DNA of 64,000 nucleotides from Takifugu bimaculatus (taxonomy: Eukaryota; Chordata; Actinopteri; Tetraodontiformes; Tetraodontidae): assembly GCA_004026145.2 (NCBI GenBank), contig CP034986.1, forward strand, positions 9,833,197 to 9,897,196, read 5' to 3'. The notes under the pieces were generated by a model, which did not search any database, was not told where the DNA came from, and saw only the letters and a list, made by a program, of their open reading frames with translations. The translations under genes and the position numbers were made by a program. This document shows, piece after piece, positions 36,941 to 50,900 of the stretch (position 1 is its first letter; every line of letters starts with the position of its first letter).

Positions 36941-39900
36941 TAGAGACTGGGCTAGCCATGGCCGATACGTGACGTACTGTGCCTCCAGTTTTACAAATAA
37001 ACAAAGGAAAATGTATTCATGTCTTTATTAGGCTGAGAGAGCATTTCATATGCATGAAATCACATTTTAATTTTGTCATTTAAATAATTTTCAGTTCATT
37101 TTTGCAAGTAAACATTGCGCCAGCGCGCTTTAATTGGTTTTAATTCATGCTTTTTCGCCCCTCGGATATTACTGCCGCAGCATGGAATAAATAAAAAAAT
37201 TAAAGTTGAAGGACTGTGGGAAAAAATAAGAATTGGCTTATTTTTGAATGTACTCGTTCAAAATGTAATTCAGAGTTCAGCCATTGTATTAGGAATACGT
37301 TTAACACCACAGAATGCAAACTAGCTTACGCTGCAAGTGTGCGACCTTGGTTTTTATTTTAGTGCTTTGATCTTTGACACGCGGTTGAACTCCAAACAAT
37401 TTTTACCGCAAATATTCATGTTGAGATGCTGCTCTTATCTTTTCTCTTAACTGTCCTTACGTTCCAAACGTGCTCTGGTCACACGGCCCCAGTCGCCCCG
37501 ATGATACACGATTTGTTGGAACACAAACCGTTCGGCACTGAAGGCTGTCGCATCCTTGTGAAAAGAGCTCAGAGGATACTGAGGGTGGCTGTGTCAATAA
37601 AGTGCAGCGGAGTGTTCACAGGAAGTGTCTTAGAGGAAGATATACCGACATACTTTTTAAAGCCTTTGCCCCGGGAACATGATGGATTTATTGGGAATAA
37701 AAACAGGAACGTCCTCTAGCACAAATAATGGGGAGGCAGAGGAAACATGAAATTCATTGAGGAAGTTCAGCTTCCTGGTTCTAAACAGGGCCCTGACCTT
37801 ACCCCTCACCTCCGTTCTGCTGAGCATGTTCCATCGGCCTCGAGAACTTTGGTAGAACTCGGGACCTTAACATGAGTCGACTAACGAATCAGCGCTACGT
37901 AACTGCGACACAATGCAACCAAGGATGATTGTGATGCCGGAGAGGGGCTGAACCCATCTAGCATTAATCACAGGAACAAGACCCTGAATCCTCCTTCTTC
38001 CTCAGGTCCCAAACTCAAATATGATCAGCTACTGATTTGGTTACCCTGCGAGATGCAGCTAAAACATTGCTGTACCAACTGTGAAGGTCGGGTAGAAGAA
38101 GCCAAAATCCCCTCCTGATCAGATCTTCTGTGTCCTCACCTTCAGCTGTGGTGTGTGTTGGTCCAGGACGTCAAAGCTTGTCCCTCCAGTTCTCTGTGAT
38201 GATGTGGGGTAAATGAAATGTCTGCTAACGACCGTTTCCCCCTCGCACGAGACTAAAATCACCGTTGTTTCTTTCCTCTGACCTCAATTACTGTCAGGGC
38301 ACCCCTACAGGGGCGCTCTGGGAGCCGTGTCCCACAATGTGGACTGTGTGTCTGTCTGAAAGTGATTGTGTTCACGTTGGCCCGGGAGGCCTGGGTACAG
38401 TAGGTGGTGGCCAAGTTGTGCCGGGCTTGGCAGAGGTGTGGGGGAGGGAGCAAGGAAAGGAGAGGGAAGGGCCAAACCATGTCAGAACAAACGCACCTCG
38501 CTGTCAGGAGCACTGGCTGCCTGCTCCCGATTGGACCTGCAGACTGGAAACCCGTAATCGCTGACAGGAAGCAGAACTGCGCCTGGCTTCCTCTCTGGAA
38601 AGGAAAATTGGGCCAGAACCCAAAAATGCAGAGGTGCCTTTTAAACAATCATGAAAATTCAAATGAAGGAGTCCGAATGCTCATCACTGTTGATGAGCTC
38701 GTTTGTTCAGACTGAAGGTCCAGTTTCCCCTCAAGGCTCTGTGACTGACAGTTTGAAACCCTCCATCACTCCTCCGCCCTTCCGCTGGAGTTTGTGAGTG
38801 TTGCCAACTAATTTGTTCGAATGCGTGTCAGCAAATGTGAGTCGAAGCGAAACAAATGGCCCGGCCGGTTCCCCATGCCGAGCGGATATCTGGGTCCTGT
38901 CATAATGACTAATGCTAATTGTGCTCAGCGGAAACGTCGGTCAAAGTCTCAGGAGTCCAATTGAAGAGTTCATCAGAGGTGCACGGACGTTCACAAATCT
39001 CGGGGACCTCTGAAACTTGCTCATTGGTTGCACGGCGACGGTAGCGCGAGTCTCTATACCCCATCACCTGGTGGGGGCAAATGTATTATTGATGGTCTCC
39101 TCTAAAACTCTCCTGTACACACCATGCATGGCTTCAGGCAATATGTACACTTAATTTTCTTGGGAGAGCAAATTGCTGTTTTTCACTTTGTTAAATCATC
39201 CCTCATGCATCTTGGAAAATGCACCCCCGCCCCCCCATCCCAAGCCACTCGCTTCGATTGCTGAAAAATGGCATTTGTTGCAATCCAGGAAGTGGGTGTG
39301 ACAGGCCCCCATTGGTCTAATCAAATAATGGTATTTAGATTCATGTGCTAATTCATCACTAGCGCTGGGGGCCGGACGGAGCCAACGATTCTTTGTGGGG
39401 GAAAAAACAGACCGCAAAAAGAGACTGGCCGCCTCCTCGCCACCATCTATCCTCCGTTAATCCAATGACGTTTGAGTTGATTTGAACGCGCACTCGTCTT
39501 TTTCTGCTTTTTCTGGACGTCCAACATCTTTTTCGCTCGTTTCGCTTTCGTGTTTTCTTTGGAAGGAGAACCTAGTTTTACCGGATAATGGATCAAAACC
39601 TTCCAAATCATTCTTGTTAGCTCCGCCCCCTGAAGGGGTTTCTAACGGCTCATCTTTTTTTAACCATTTTATTGCCCTATTTTGGAGCGCATATTCTTTA
39701 TTTGGAAACAGTTCATTTCCGTTGGTTGCAGCTGGTTTTTTTGAACATTTTCAAACGTACACGTTAAGAATCTGTGCGATATTTAGATTCCCCAGTGATA
39801 TTTTTAACCTCACGTAGGATTTCCTGGCTTCGTTTGCCAACACTCGCGTCCACGGTGACCCGCGATGTTTCTCGGTTTTCTTCTTCCTCTTCCAACATTC

Positions 39901-41776
39901 AGCTGGGGGTGAAGCATAAAAGCAGACAAAGGAGGAGGAGGAAAGAGTGGCGTCATCTGCATATTAACGCTCGTCTGGGCTGCAGACGGAACAGAAACCA
40001 CTAATTCCCAAAATCTCACCACTGCGTCCAGCAGATGGCGGATTGAGGAGTGCCGGCCCCCTGAGGGGGGGGGGCTTTGATGTCCTCTGGACACCAATGT
40101 AATTATGCTACAGGTGGAGACGCGCCGGCTAATGTGCCGCCGTGATTGGCGCCGCCGCCCGTGTTGATAAGACGACAGCCCAAATTGAGATCTCGATTGC
40201 AGGGGTGGTGGACCTCGGCGCGAGGGGCTGGCGGCTGCGACGGGAACCAACAAAAAGCAAGCGCACGTCGGTGCACTGGCGTATTATTAAGAGCCTCCTT
40301 CCTTCATTGAGCCGAGCACCTTCCTCAACTTTTTTTATGCTTTTTTTCTTTTTTTTCCCCTGCGCGTTTGTCGGCCTCATAGAAGTTTGGGCGCTTTTTG
40401 AGGGTGGGCGGCATAAATCTTCCTATTAAGAGGAAGATAATTGATGGCTTTCAACACCGGAATGAATACAATTATTTCAGACCGCGATGTTTCACTGACG
40501 CTTTGCTGTTGTGGCGGTTTGAATAATTTATGAGATGGTTGGAAGTGACACGATAATGATTGGCTTTTTTGTTGTTTCTACCTCACTTTTCTCACATAAC
40601 TGGTTTGCTTTGATTAAATGATGAGAAGTTTTACCTTTTCAGCCCCCAAAAAGGCCACTTTTACCCTTTCAACTTCTCCGGCGGTCGTGTCCTCCTCCAG
40701 GTCAGGGGTCAGGGGGTCGCCGGCGCCGCTGCCGGGGTCGTGCTTTATTTATGAGCGTTCGACAGTGTTTCTGGGAGCAGGCGTACGTGGTGTCAGCAGG
40801 ACTTTTTTGCATTAATCTTCAGCGTAATCAACAGGATTGCGCAGGAGTTCTCCGTGTAGAATTTACTGCAGCCTCTGTAGCTCATTTAGTAATTAACCAG
40901 CTGTTGGAGCTACGATAAAGAGACCAGGAAGGAGCAGGAACGCAGCAATCAAAGCCGAGTGTGAGATTTAGAAGAAAATCTTCGTTATAAAGATGTTTTT
41001 TTTTGTTTTTCCCCTCCTTCGGCTAATTATTGCGGCTGCGAGAGTCGTCGGGGAAAATGTCACAGTACAGAAGCGAACTTCAAACCGAGCTGTTTAGCTC
41101 GAGACTAAAGCGTCTGGAATCGTGTAATTACTGAAAACTGCTTTTCCAAAACAAAATCTTCTCCCTGTTGATGAACAACTCGGCAAAGAATAGCTAACGT
41201 TGACGTGTTTGTGCCACAGCCGTCATTTCAGGGAACGAGTGGCTGGAATTCCAGCCGATATCACACGTGTGAGGTCCCCTCGCTGCTTTGAGGCCAACGT
41301 TTGGACTTTAAATATGAGGTTACAGCATCTTTTGGTTTCTGAGATGGAGGTTCTGGGGCCTCAGAGGCTCCTGCTCCTCTGATGGGTCGCTATCGCTTCG
41401 TGTTAGCTAGTTTTCATAAGACAAAGGTTGGGTGGATCGTCGGTGGATCACCTCAGCCATCGTGCCCACAAATACCTTCGGTTGGGGTCAAGTTGGAGCT
41501 CTTGTCCGTCTCAAGACTAAACATTCGGATGGCCGACCGCCCAGAGCTAAAATTAGGCTGCCGTCTCCGGGGAAACCGACAGTTTTTGGTGTCATCTTTC
41601 CACCCAGTCCTACTTCCACATAGATCTCGTTTTCTCTCCGTCCTCTTTCTTTCACTCGTTTCCTGTCTGTTACCTGATGAACTTGCTCCACATCTGACAG
41701 CCCTGTTTATAAAAGTCCATAACAGCCAGAGTCCTCCTACAGGCTTTCAGACCAATGTTTACTTCTCCTCTCCAGA

Positions 41777-41779
<3 letters not shown>

Positions 41780-41820
<41 letters not shown>
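41780..41820. repeat. (GT)n microsatellite
   Basis: About 20 uninterrupted GT units, one of the longest and purest dinucleotide arrays in the window, so probably highly polymorphic. Confidence 0.97.
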
Positions 41821-41821
<1 letters not shown>

Positions 41822-42604
41822 AAACTGAAGCTCAACTGCCCCTTTCCCGGTAGCCACGCCGTCCTCCAGGTCCATCCGTCCCATCTGTGTGTTGTGTGGT
41901 CTCGACTTTTAAGGGTTACAGAGAGGACTCGGCTCCGGTTGACTTTTCTCCGGCTCTCCTTTCTCACTTGATTGCCCACGTAAGGATATTTTCTCCCAGC
42001 CCAATGCAAACACTTGCCTATTTCCTGGTATTTGATCTCTGTCAATCTCCGCCTGGTTTCTGGAGGAGCCCCTCCGGTATTGCTCATCCTCCCACACCAA
42101 GCAACTGGCGAGCATCCTGTCCGCCCACGCTCGCCAGACAACCTCTCCTCGTACGTCTCAGTGGAAGACCTTTTGATTGGAGGTCGTCCTGTCCCTTCTT
42201 GATGTTTATTTTTTCCTATTCTCTGGATTCTTTTCTCTTCTCACAAACTTGGCACAAAGTTTTTCTGAGCGTGGAGTAATCAACACCCGAACCCTCCGGG
42301 GATCCTGGTAGGACACAACAAAAAAAAGTTTTTCTGGCTTGTTTAGCAAAGTGTTCACATCAAAAATCAAGTCATCATCTTCCATTGAAGCGACTCTGAG
42401 CTATTTGGAGTTGATGAATGGTCAAAATGTCTAATTTTCTCCCAACAGTTGGAGTAAAAATGCAAAAATACGGCATCAAATTCAGCAGAAGTGCTGTTTG
42501 GAGGTGTTGCCCCCCCTCCTCCCCCCAAGTTAACGTTAGCTAAAGCGTCTTGCTAGCAAGTGACTAGCATCTGTTGACTTAAAGTACGTTTTTTCTGTCT
42601 GCAG

Positions 42605-42818
42605 CCTTCAGTCGGGCGCCCATCCCCATGGCGGTGGTGAGGAGGGAGCTGTCCTGCGAGGGCTACCCCATCGAGCTGCGCTGCCCCGGTACCGACGTCA
42701 TCATGATCGAGAGCGCCAACTACGGCCGCACGGACGATAAGATCTGCGACGCGGACCTGGCGCAGATGGAGAACACGCGCTGTTACCTCCCCGACGCCTA
42801 CAAGATCATGTCTCAAAG
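42605..42818 (+). CDS. adgrl3: adgrl3 coding exon 2: N-terminal two thirds of the rhamnose-binding-lectin domain
   Basis: It encodes residues 19 (split codon) to 89 and two bases of codon 90. The acceptor is TTTTTTCTGTCTGCAG ending at 42604 and the donor is AAAG|GTAACA at 42819 (phase 2). The protein runs from AFSRAPIPMAVVRRELSCEG to LPDAYKIMSQ. It carries the first four cysteines of the SUEL/RBL domain (36, 45, 66, 78), the YGR motif at 58-60, and the latrophilin signature around residues 45-69 (CPGTDVIMIESANYGRTDDK). In this receptor family the domain is extracellular and binds teneurins. The APIPMAVV and IMIES wording points to paralogue 3. Leu70 stands where I recall Pro in mammalian sequences, a small difference that does not touch the cysteines. 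Third codon positions are strongly G/C, unlike the flanking intron, as expected for constrained coding sequence. Confidence 0.96.
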
Positions 42819-43887
42819 GTAACAGGGAGCAGCGTTAGCACCGGTTAATGGAAAAGTCAGGCTCATCATTCATGCGTCTGGAGCCACATGAGCACTTTAC
42901 TTAGAGCTGCTAATCGTTGAGGTCCCAAAATCCCGACAGTCAGGTACAAAAAACCAAATTGTAGCTGCAGTAATTAAATGACTTGTTAAACGTGCTGACT
43001 CCACCCTTGCTGTGTGAGCTTTAGCCTCGATCTGTTAGCACCACACCAAGCTACAAGACATGTTAGCTTATCAGTCTTATTTAGTTGGGGGGCCCATGTT
43101 AGCATGTAGCATCACATGCTAATGCCTGCACATTTGAAGGTGCTATGTGTGGCTTGGAGCCCTGCGACCTGGTCTGGGGAGGGGGGTATGCTAGCGTGTC
43201 AGAGAGGGCTTTGAAAAAGGTTTGGTTCCACGTCACTGGGTTAATCTGGTGAAAAGCTTGAGGGGGCCACGCTCAGACGTAGACGACAGCGCACCTGGCA
43301 GGTGAGCTATGCTCTTAATTACTGGAAGTGATGATGACTTAAACCAGGCTGAATACGCGATCGGCTTTGATTTTCCCAAGAAAGGATCCCTAAAATCTGC
43401 TCCTGGGTCCAGAAAGGAGGTGGAGACCAGTCTAACCGGTCCTGCTTTTCCCCGGAATGAGAAAACAGCAGCGTTTCCACGAGCCGGGACCGAATACGTG
43501 TCGACTCCATTATGGCCCCTTTGTTGACTGATTGCTGCACTTATAAAGGACCCACCGATCGAAATCGCCAGCCCGCCATTAACTTTTGTCTCCAACGTTT
43601 TGCTCGACCCCTTTGAGATCCGTAATGGAACGCTGGGTGTTATCAAACATTTGCTCTCGGCTTTTTAGTTTTGTGCCAGACTTCAGATAATCAGCCGTGT
43701 CAGGAGCAGCCGATGGATGGAACATGGTGTCGGATAATTGACGCACCCCGTGGCTGCCTTGTTCTCCATCCGCCCACTCGGAGGGGAAAAAAAAACCCTT
43801 CCCCGCAGGGAAAATGGGTCCGGTGGACTGATGGGTCCTGCCGCTGTCACCAGCACAAAGGAAGCATGTTGCGGCGGAGAGAAGCGA

Positions 43888-43911
43888 GCTAAAGCTAAAG
43901 CTAAAGCTAAA
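43888..43911. repeat. (GCTAAA)4 tandem repeat
   Basis: Four exact copies of a 6-bp unit. The unit contains the GCTAA word that is scattered all over the window. Confidence 0.93.
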
Positions 43912-44975
43912 CGAACCGGCGCCGGAACGCCTGTTGTTGAAAGTGCTGAGTGGATGAAAAGGTGTGGGTGGTGCGAGCGGAGGACCGGCGAGGGGCGCGA
44001 CGACTCAATGACACCGGCCGCACGCTGGGGTCGGCGCCACAAACAAACGCCACCCCCGGCGACGGCGTTGTCGGGCCGTTTGAGCTCAACGGGGAACCTG
44101 CAGCTGAGCTCATTAGGGTTTAAACAGAAAAAGGAGACGAAGGAGGAAGAGGGATCGTGTTTGGCTCGACGCTCCGGCAACCACGTTTCACTTCATTCCG
44201 TCTTTTCCTTCCTTCCAATTCGGAATAAAGTTTGCGACGCTGTCGCGTGAAGCTCGACTTTGATCTCTGCGTCTAAATCGCAGCTTTGCGGGCAGCAAAC
44301 CGTTGTTTTCGGACACCTTTACAGGCATCGTTTCTTCTTCTGCACCTTTTTTTTTCTCGTTACCGGCGTGCGTTTGACAGCCGCTAATTAACGTTCGCTC
44401 CCGCGTGTTGATGATGATCCGTAACCGACTGAAACAAACCGAACAACGTAGCGGCACCGCTGGAGCCGCCGTAACCTGATTTCCCCGTTTTGTTTCCGGG
44501 GCTAATGCGAGCCGCGCCAGACGGCAGACGTAATAATTCTTTAATGGCGGTTTCAAACCGACACGGCAGGAGAGCGTTTTAAAGCCCGATTTGGGAGATC
44601 ATATTCAGCGTTGGCCTCCTCGCTCTCCTGGACAATTTCCCTGTTGAAATATGAAACCCAGAAACTGCCGCTCGAGATCCGGGCGCCGACTTTCAACCCA
44701 GTTTAGCAAATAAAAGTGCTTGAGCGGCGCTGATCTAAGAATTAGCTTAAATAAAATTTGTGCTGCTCCTGTTGGCTTCCGGCCCCGCGGTGATTTTCTC
44801 CACCACCTGCCTCTCCTGCTGGCACCGGTGTCGTCGTGGCGACTGGCACACGTGGCCGTTAGCATTCGCGTCCCGTCCCTAGGCGAACCGCGCTGATGCC
44901 AGCTTGCTTAGCGCGCCAGACTTGCATACATCGCATGCTAATGCCCCTGCGTGTCCTTATAGATTTAGGTGGCTA

Positions 44976-44997
44976 CCCCCCCCCCCCCCCCCCCCCC
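44976..44997. repeat. poly-C homopolymer run
   Basis: Twenty-two consecutive C on the + strand, the longest homopolymer in the window; the count may be inexact in the assembly. Confidence 0.93.
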
Positions 44998-47900
44998 TTC
45001 CTGAGAGCACTTCCCTGACACTCAGCCATCAAACCCGAGTGCTACCTTTCAGTTAAGCGCCCCCACAAAGGTGTGTACTGGACCATTTCAGCGGGGGGTT
45101 CGGTTCCATTATAGTCGTCTGAACGAGAGCTAATAGCAGCCTGAGCGACGACCCACGTGAGCGCTCTAATGCATTTCAGAATGAAGGCTGTCTGACATCA
45201 CGCTGCGACAAGATGAGAGAAGTGGCTCCCTTTCATTAGCCATCGCTGCCTCTGTGCCGCGGCTGTCGAGGGGCTCTGCAGAACCAGCAACCTCCAAATA
45301 CGCACGTCCCTATGAGCCGCACCGCATCGCCGACTCCGAGGAGGCTAATCACGCTACCGCGGATTGAATTAGCATCAATTGGAGGCCATTTGCATCACGG
45401 CGATTGTTTTGTGGGGTATTTTTAGCGCTGGTTCGGTAGCCTGGACGAAGCTGCGTACGCCTGCCTGGAGATAACAGTCCTCTCCTCATCAGAGCCCGAG
45501 CGTCTCGTCCTCCTCCCTTTCTTTCTCCTGTTCTCCTCCGTCTTCCCCTAAGGCGGCGTGGCCTTCACGGCCAGTAATTACAGCCAATATCAAAGCCATA
45601 TATCACCTTCTACCTCAGCAGACCCCAGCAGACTCCCTCAGGAGGGCTGATAGCATTGTAGCGGCGTTGCACCTGACCTCTGAAGGAGACAAGCGCGACA
45701 CAAAGCAAAAACGCAACCAAACACGTGAACCCGATGCCACTTTTGATCCAGTTTTGTGGCGGCAGGTCCATTTTTTTTGCGTGGCGAAGAGTAAATTTCC
45801 CCAGAGGGCGGAGAGAGGAGGCAGGTTAGCATGGCAGCTACTCCCGTAGCCGCGCTTGTGTTCATTTCTCTCTTCGCTCCGTCATCGCATTGACCACAAA
45901 ACCATGTTTTGTGACGACGTTGTCGTGCTAGGAGCTACATATTAGCTTCTTGCTACTGAATCACAGGCTGACGAGCCTCCGGAGGACGATAAAGCTAAAT
46001 TAGCGCAACCCGTGATGCAAATCTGCCGGCCTCACCAGGGCTGACATGTGACAACGGTCCCGTTAATGATGTTTCTGGAGGGAAATAAACGAGCCGCTGT
46101 TTACTCCGGCACTCTCGGCGTGAACGCGCGAGACAAACGGCTCCTCCGTCATCGGGTGCAAACGCTGACGGAGCGTCGGGAGTGATTGAGGGACGAGGAG
46201 GAGGAAAGCAGATGGGAAGATCCTTCCTCTGTTGCTGATGAGCTTTCCCATACGTTCCAGCTCTCATTATCCTCGACTTCTGACCCCCTTCAAGAGTTGA
46301 AGGATTTGATGGGATGTTTGTGTTAGCGGGAGGGGAGGATTAGCCGGAGGATCCCTGTCGGCTCTCAAACCCATCTTCATTCAGATCTCCTCATTCCAAA
46401 TGGGCTTTAGGAGGACCAGGAAGAGGCCTCGCGGCTGATTACCCCTCTGGACATGAGACAAGTCGTTGGCAACAATGTTGGAACTTGACTAAAAAAAAAA
46501 TGACCCCTGATTTGAAGTCGCCGTAAATAAAAGGGCTCGTTTCCTGGCGGCGGCTCGAAGCTTCGGCCTCCTTCGACGTTCGATGAAAGACCTGCGGCGG
46601 CCGTGTTTGCTAACATTGCTAACTGGAAACAAAGCCTTGCTACATAAATAAACTGGCGGAGGCAATGACAGGAAATGGCTCACAGATCATCCAGCCGGAG
46701 TATTGATTAACTTAAACAAAGGCGGTGCGACCACGCATTCTTTGCCCTTTGATCTTTAACGTGGGGGAACACTAACGAGCCTTTAGCGTCTCCTGATCAA
46801 GCCGGTGCCGTAAATGTGAGATGTTTGTGTTTGCTTTGATTGCAGCGTTGCGCGTCCGCCATGGGCGCCGCGGTTGCGCTCACGTGTTGCCGCGGCGACT
46901 CGCGGGCCTACTTTTCCGCGACGGCTTTGTTGTTTACTCAGGAGTCGGTTCCTCTTGGTTGGCCGCCAGGTTTCTGCGATGCAATTATGTGTTGAGCACC
47001 TCGCAATTACAGTACAAAAACACGCATGATAAGCACGGCGGGGGGGTGGGGGGGGGGGCGCAGCGGCGCCGGCAAATGGAGACCGGTGGGTGGCTGTGCA
47101 GCTAGCATTAATATGCAGATGGGAGGAGGGATGAGACGGATCCCTCCATCAGCCAAAGCTGCAGACTAACAAATATATTTGAAATGTCTTCGGAACGCCG
47201 TCGGAATGCCAATCCGAACCCCCCCTCCTCCGCCCTTGTGTAAGCCTCTTTTAAAGTAACAGGGTTCATTGCTGGTCCCGACCCATCTGATAAGGAACCC
47301 CTGTTCCCGGAGTTGGGTGATGTAAATTCCAGGCCGACGGCCCTGCAGGTGCGATCCCCCAACACATGGAAAAGGAAGCCCCGCTACGGAAAATGGGAAA
47401 TGTTTAAGGCCGTATGAATCCTCTCAGGGGGCGGCGATGAAAGGAGAGCCGACTGAATCGGACCCAGTCAGCGCTTTGAGCTGCGCTGGTTTCCTTTTTT
47501 TTTGGATTCCTGGGCCGAGGACCCGGCAGACTTTGTTATTCCGGAGTAAGCGGAGCATTTTGCCACTTAATCCACAAGTTCGGGAGTCCTCAAAGGAACA
47601 GGCCTCCCTTCTGCTCCCGTCCCATTAGAACTCCCCAGCGGGGTCATTTTGGCCCTCGTGGTGTCAGATTCAACAGCCGTCATGCTGGTGGCTCGCTAAC
47701 CGCGGTGGCTCGGCGTCGGCCCATTTGTCAGCCGGGGGAGCGAGTTTCCCAGTAAAGAAAGAGCCAATTCAGACGGGAGCAGGTGGTTGGTCCTGAGCGG
47801 GAACAGAGCTGGACTTTTCCCTCCTCGCTGTCACATACGTGGCCGTTTCTGCCCTCCTTTGTCTTTCATCCCGGTTGTTTTTAACGTTCCCTTCAGCTTA

Positions 47901-50900
47901 TCCTTTAATTGGAAGGTGGGAGTGAGCGATATGAACATTTGATGTCTCGCCCCCAAGCGCTGGATGCAGTTTTCTTTCCCTTTCCGGCACAGTTGGAGCC
48001 GAACAACTCCGACTGACCTTTAATAAGCTTCCCAGCCCTTCATCATCCCTCCCACAAAACTGGAAATATGGCGCTTTTATGTTGATTCATGGCTCCCGAG
48101 ATTCCGATTTTGTTGTAAAACACTTCTCAAATTCCGATTAGCTCAAATCTTTTGACTCTTGGTCACTGCTGAAGTGAGAGAGAACCAGGAAAGGAAGCCC
48201 GGAAGGCGAAAAAACAGTCGCTAACGACTCCTTGAGCCGAAGCTAAATGGTCATTAGCATTCCAAACCGTGTTTTCTGATTGGATTTGGGTCTCTGAAGC
48301 TGGCCTGTGTGACTCAACCTGTCTGCTAAAGCGCTCACAATCCAGTTTTGGGATGGGGGCAGGGCGGAATCCTGGCGGCAGCTTTGATTCCATTTGGCTT
48401 GAGCGGGATTATTCTACATAACTGTCTCGTTTGTGCAGCCATCCAAACAGCCTCGGCCGCGCTAGTTCTGCCGTTTGGCACGAGCGCCGGCGCCGCCGCG
48501 TGCGCAGGTACGCGCGGCTAATGAAGCCTGACCTGTCTAATGACTCCAGTCGAACAAAATCAAACATTTGAAAGTTATTTAGCGTCGGGAGCACGTTAGC
48601 CGCTTTAGCGGAGGCAAACTCCCAGAATCCACCTGCACGTTTGATCAGCGGGAGGTTTTTGCTAACTGCTAACAGCTGTTTGGAATGCACGAGAGCAGGA
48701 ATGTGGCTGATCGTGATTAATCTGACGACGGCCTCTACGGACGCCCTCGCTGCGTATCGGCAGGTGCCGTTGGGGAATAGGCCACACCCCCTGCCCAGTA
48801 CAGTGCTTTAAAATCTGCATAGTTCATAGCAGTAGACAAACGGAACCAAGCTCAACCCGAGGCTCCGAAGCAGCAGTCACACCTGGACTGGATTAGCCGC
48901 TTCCACAACCCTGCGGTTTAATTTGCGTTAACTCTCCCAATTAGCATAAAGCCCTCAGTAAGTGCAGAGCTCAGATTTAAAAAGGCAGTTTGATTGGGGA
49001 AAAAAGGGACAGAAAGAGAGCCGCCGTTCCAAATATTTTATCCGGTAAACCTCTTTATTCATGAGCCATGGGGAACGGAAGCTCTGTAGCATTCCGCTCA
49101 TCGTTAGCCGTTATGTTGGTCACATATGGACGGTGTATGGGGGTGCTTCCGATGCTCATCCTTCTTGGATGTCTTCAACACTGGTTTAAAGTGACTCATC
49201 TTCTGGGGGCTTAGCCTGACAGGGTCCTCCAGTCGGCTGAAATGATGGGTGAAAGCCTTCGATGGCGGCTCGGTGTAGCATCACAGGCTACTTTCTACCT
49301 CTCTAAATCCTCCCTTTTCCTCTCTCCGTCCTCTCCATTACCCACCGCTCCTTTATATCCCCTTTTTCTCCTTTTCTCTTTCAGCCTTTGTCCTCTGACC
49401 TCTGTAAGAGGAGATTCCAACTCTGTTAGCGCTGCTGGAATTAGCCGTTTTATCGGTCTTGTCCCGCTCAACCTGATTGAACGTTTGTTTGAAACAAGTG
49501 CAAACGGCATCAATCAGTGAGCTTTAAACCGATGACGTCCTCGGTGTTTCATAACAGTTACGTAATTCCCCTCGACGTGGCCGAAGCAGCTGGATATTTA
49601 GCGTCAGTCTGACTTTCTACGTCTCCAGTTGTCCACGCAGAGAGGGCGCGCTCGAGACAGCCGTGCACGACCCTCAATACATCACGATTTCATGACAATC
49701 GGCTGATTAAATTAGTCACCGCTTCTCCTCGGAGGGCTTTCAGATGTTCTAATAATCCCCATTGAGCTAATTGGCCGTTTAGCGGTTTTATTTAGCTCTT
49801 CGTTCATCCGAGTGTTTGGGTGAAGGCGTTTATTTATTTTTGGCCGACCAAAGTTGCCAACTAAGCTGGTGACAATTTCCTTAAATAGCATAAATTCACG
49901 TGTCTCTTCAAATAATTGGCTAAATCATCCAGGACTCAGTGTTGCCCCCGTGGGGCAACTGTGGCAACTGCAGCAGTTTCTATCTGTTCGACTCAAGTCA
50001 AATTTTAAAGTCGAGACTTCGGAGTCTTTTGTGCTAGAACACCAACAGCCACAAGATGACCTTTGATCTTTTGTTCTTTATTCTTTGAGGAATTTTCCAT
50101 TGATGTGATGCTGAACTCAGGCATGGACGAGGACGGAAAAGACATTCAAGGATAATTGATCCAAACGTTGTTCCAGTACATGCACACCGTGTCTCTTGAA
50201 TGCATGGAATGAAAGAATTGTCTGCAATTTTATGGATTTATCAGCACTTCAAATCGGTTACATCTCGCCCGGGATTGGGCAGGTTTTTAAAAAATCTTTT
50301 AATTTTTAATTTCTCTTTTCAGGGAAAAACAAAATTCAATTCTCTTTGTTCGCTTGACGACCCCACGGTCAAGGTTTCAGATGGGACCGGCGTCTTTCCT
50401 CGGCGGCTTGGTCGGGCTGGAGATGTGCTCTGTTTTGGTGTTAGCCTCTTGTTCAAAGCTAATTACGCCGGGCTATTTTCTGACGGGGGAGAATGTCAAT
50501 ATTACTCCGCGGGAGCGCCGCGGCTCACCCCCGGCTGCATTCTTATTCATGAGCTTTAATTCCATCAATGGCCTCCTCGGCCCCTGGACCGTGGTTCTCC
50601 TTCTTTACTTGTATTTTTTTTTTTTAAAGCACTGCAGAGAAACGCTACAGCAGAGAGAAGTGGCGCTCAGGGCTTCGCCCTCTTGCCATTTGCTGAGAAC
50701 ATGTTCGGCGGTGTTGTGTAGAAATGAAGCAGAGTAAAGGGCTTTTTGTGGGTGAGCGCTTGTGAAAGGAGGCTGTTGTTGTGGAACCCGCGGTGGAATT
50801 CAGCCTGACCTCGTCTCCACGGTCACACAGCAACACCTGGCTACCGCGCAGGAGGGTTGCGTTGCCTTAGCAGCGTTTGCAACCTCTATTCTCATTAAAG

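Larger units (their letters stand above)
28275..42604 (+). other. adgrl3: adgrl3 intron 1 (phase 1, 14.3 kb)
   Basis: It runs from GTGAGT at 28275 to the acceptor CAG at 42604 and separates the signal-peptide exon from the lectin exons. I see no coding exon inside it in either strand. Contents that I can name: a G-rich tandem tract (30637-30696), a small inverted repeat (30093-30228), a POU-octamer palindrome (32301-32352), a fish interspersed repeat (36712-36940), CA/TG microsatellites (35681-35698 and 41780-41820) and a ten-base C run near 32431. An open frame at 33950-34132 (60 codons) resembles nothing I know. Confidence 0.85.
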
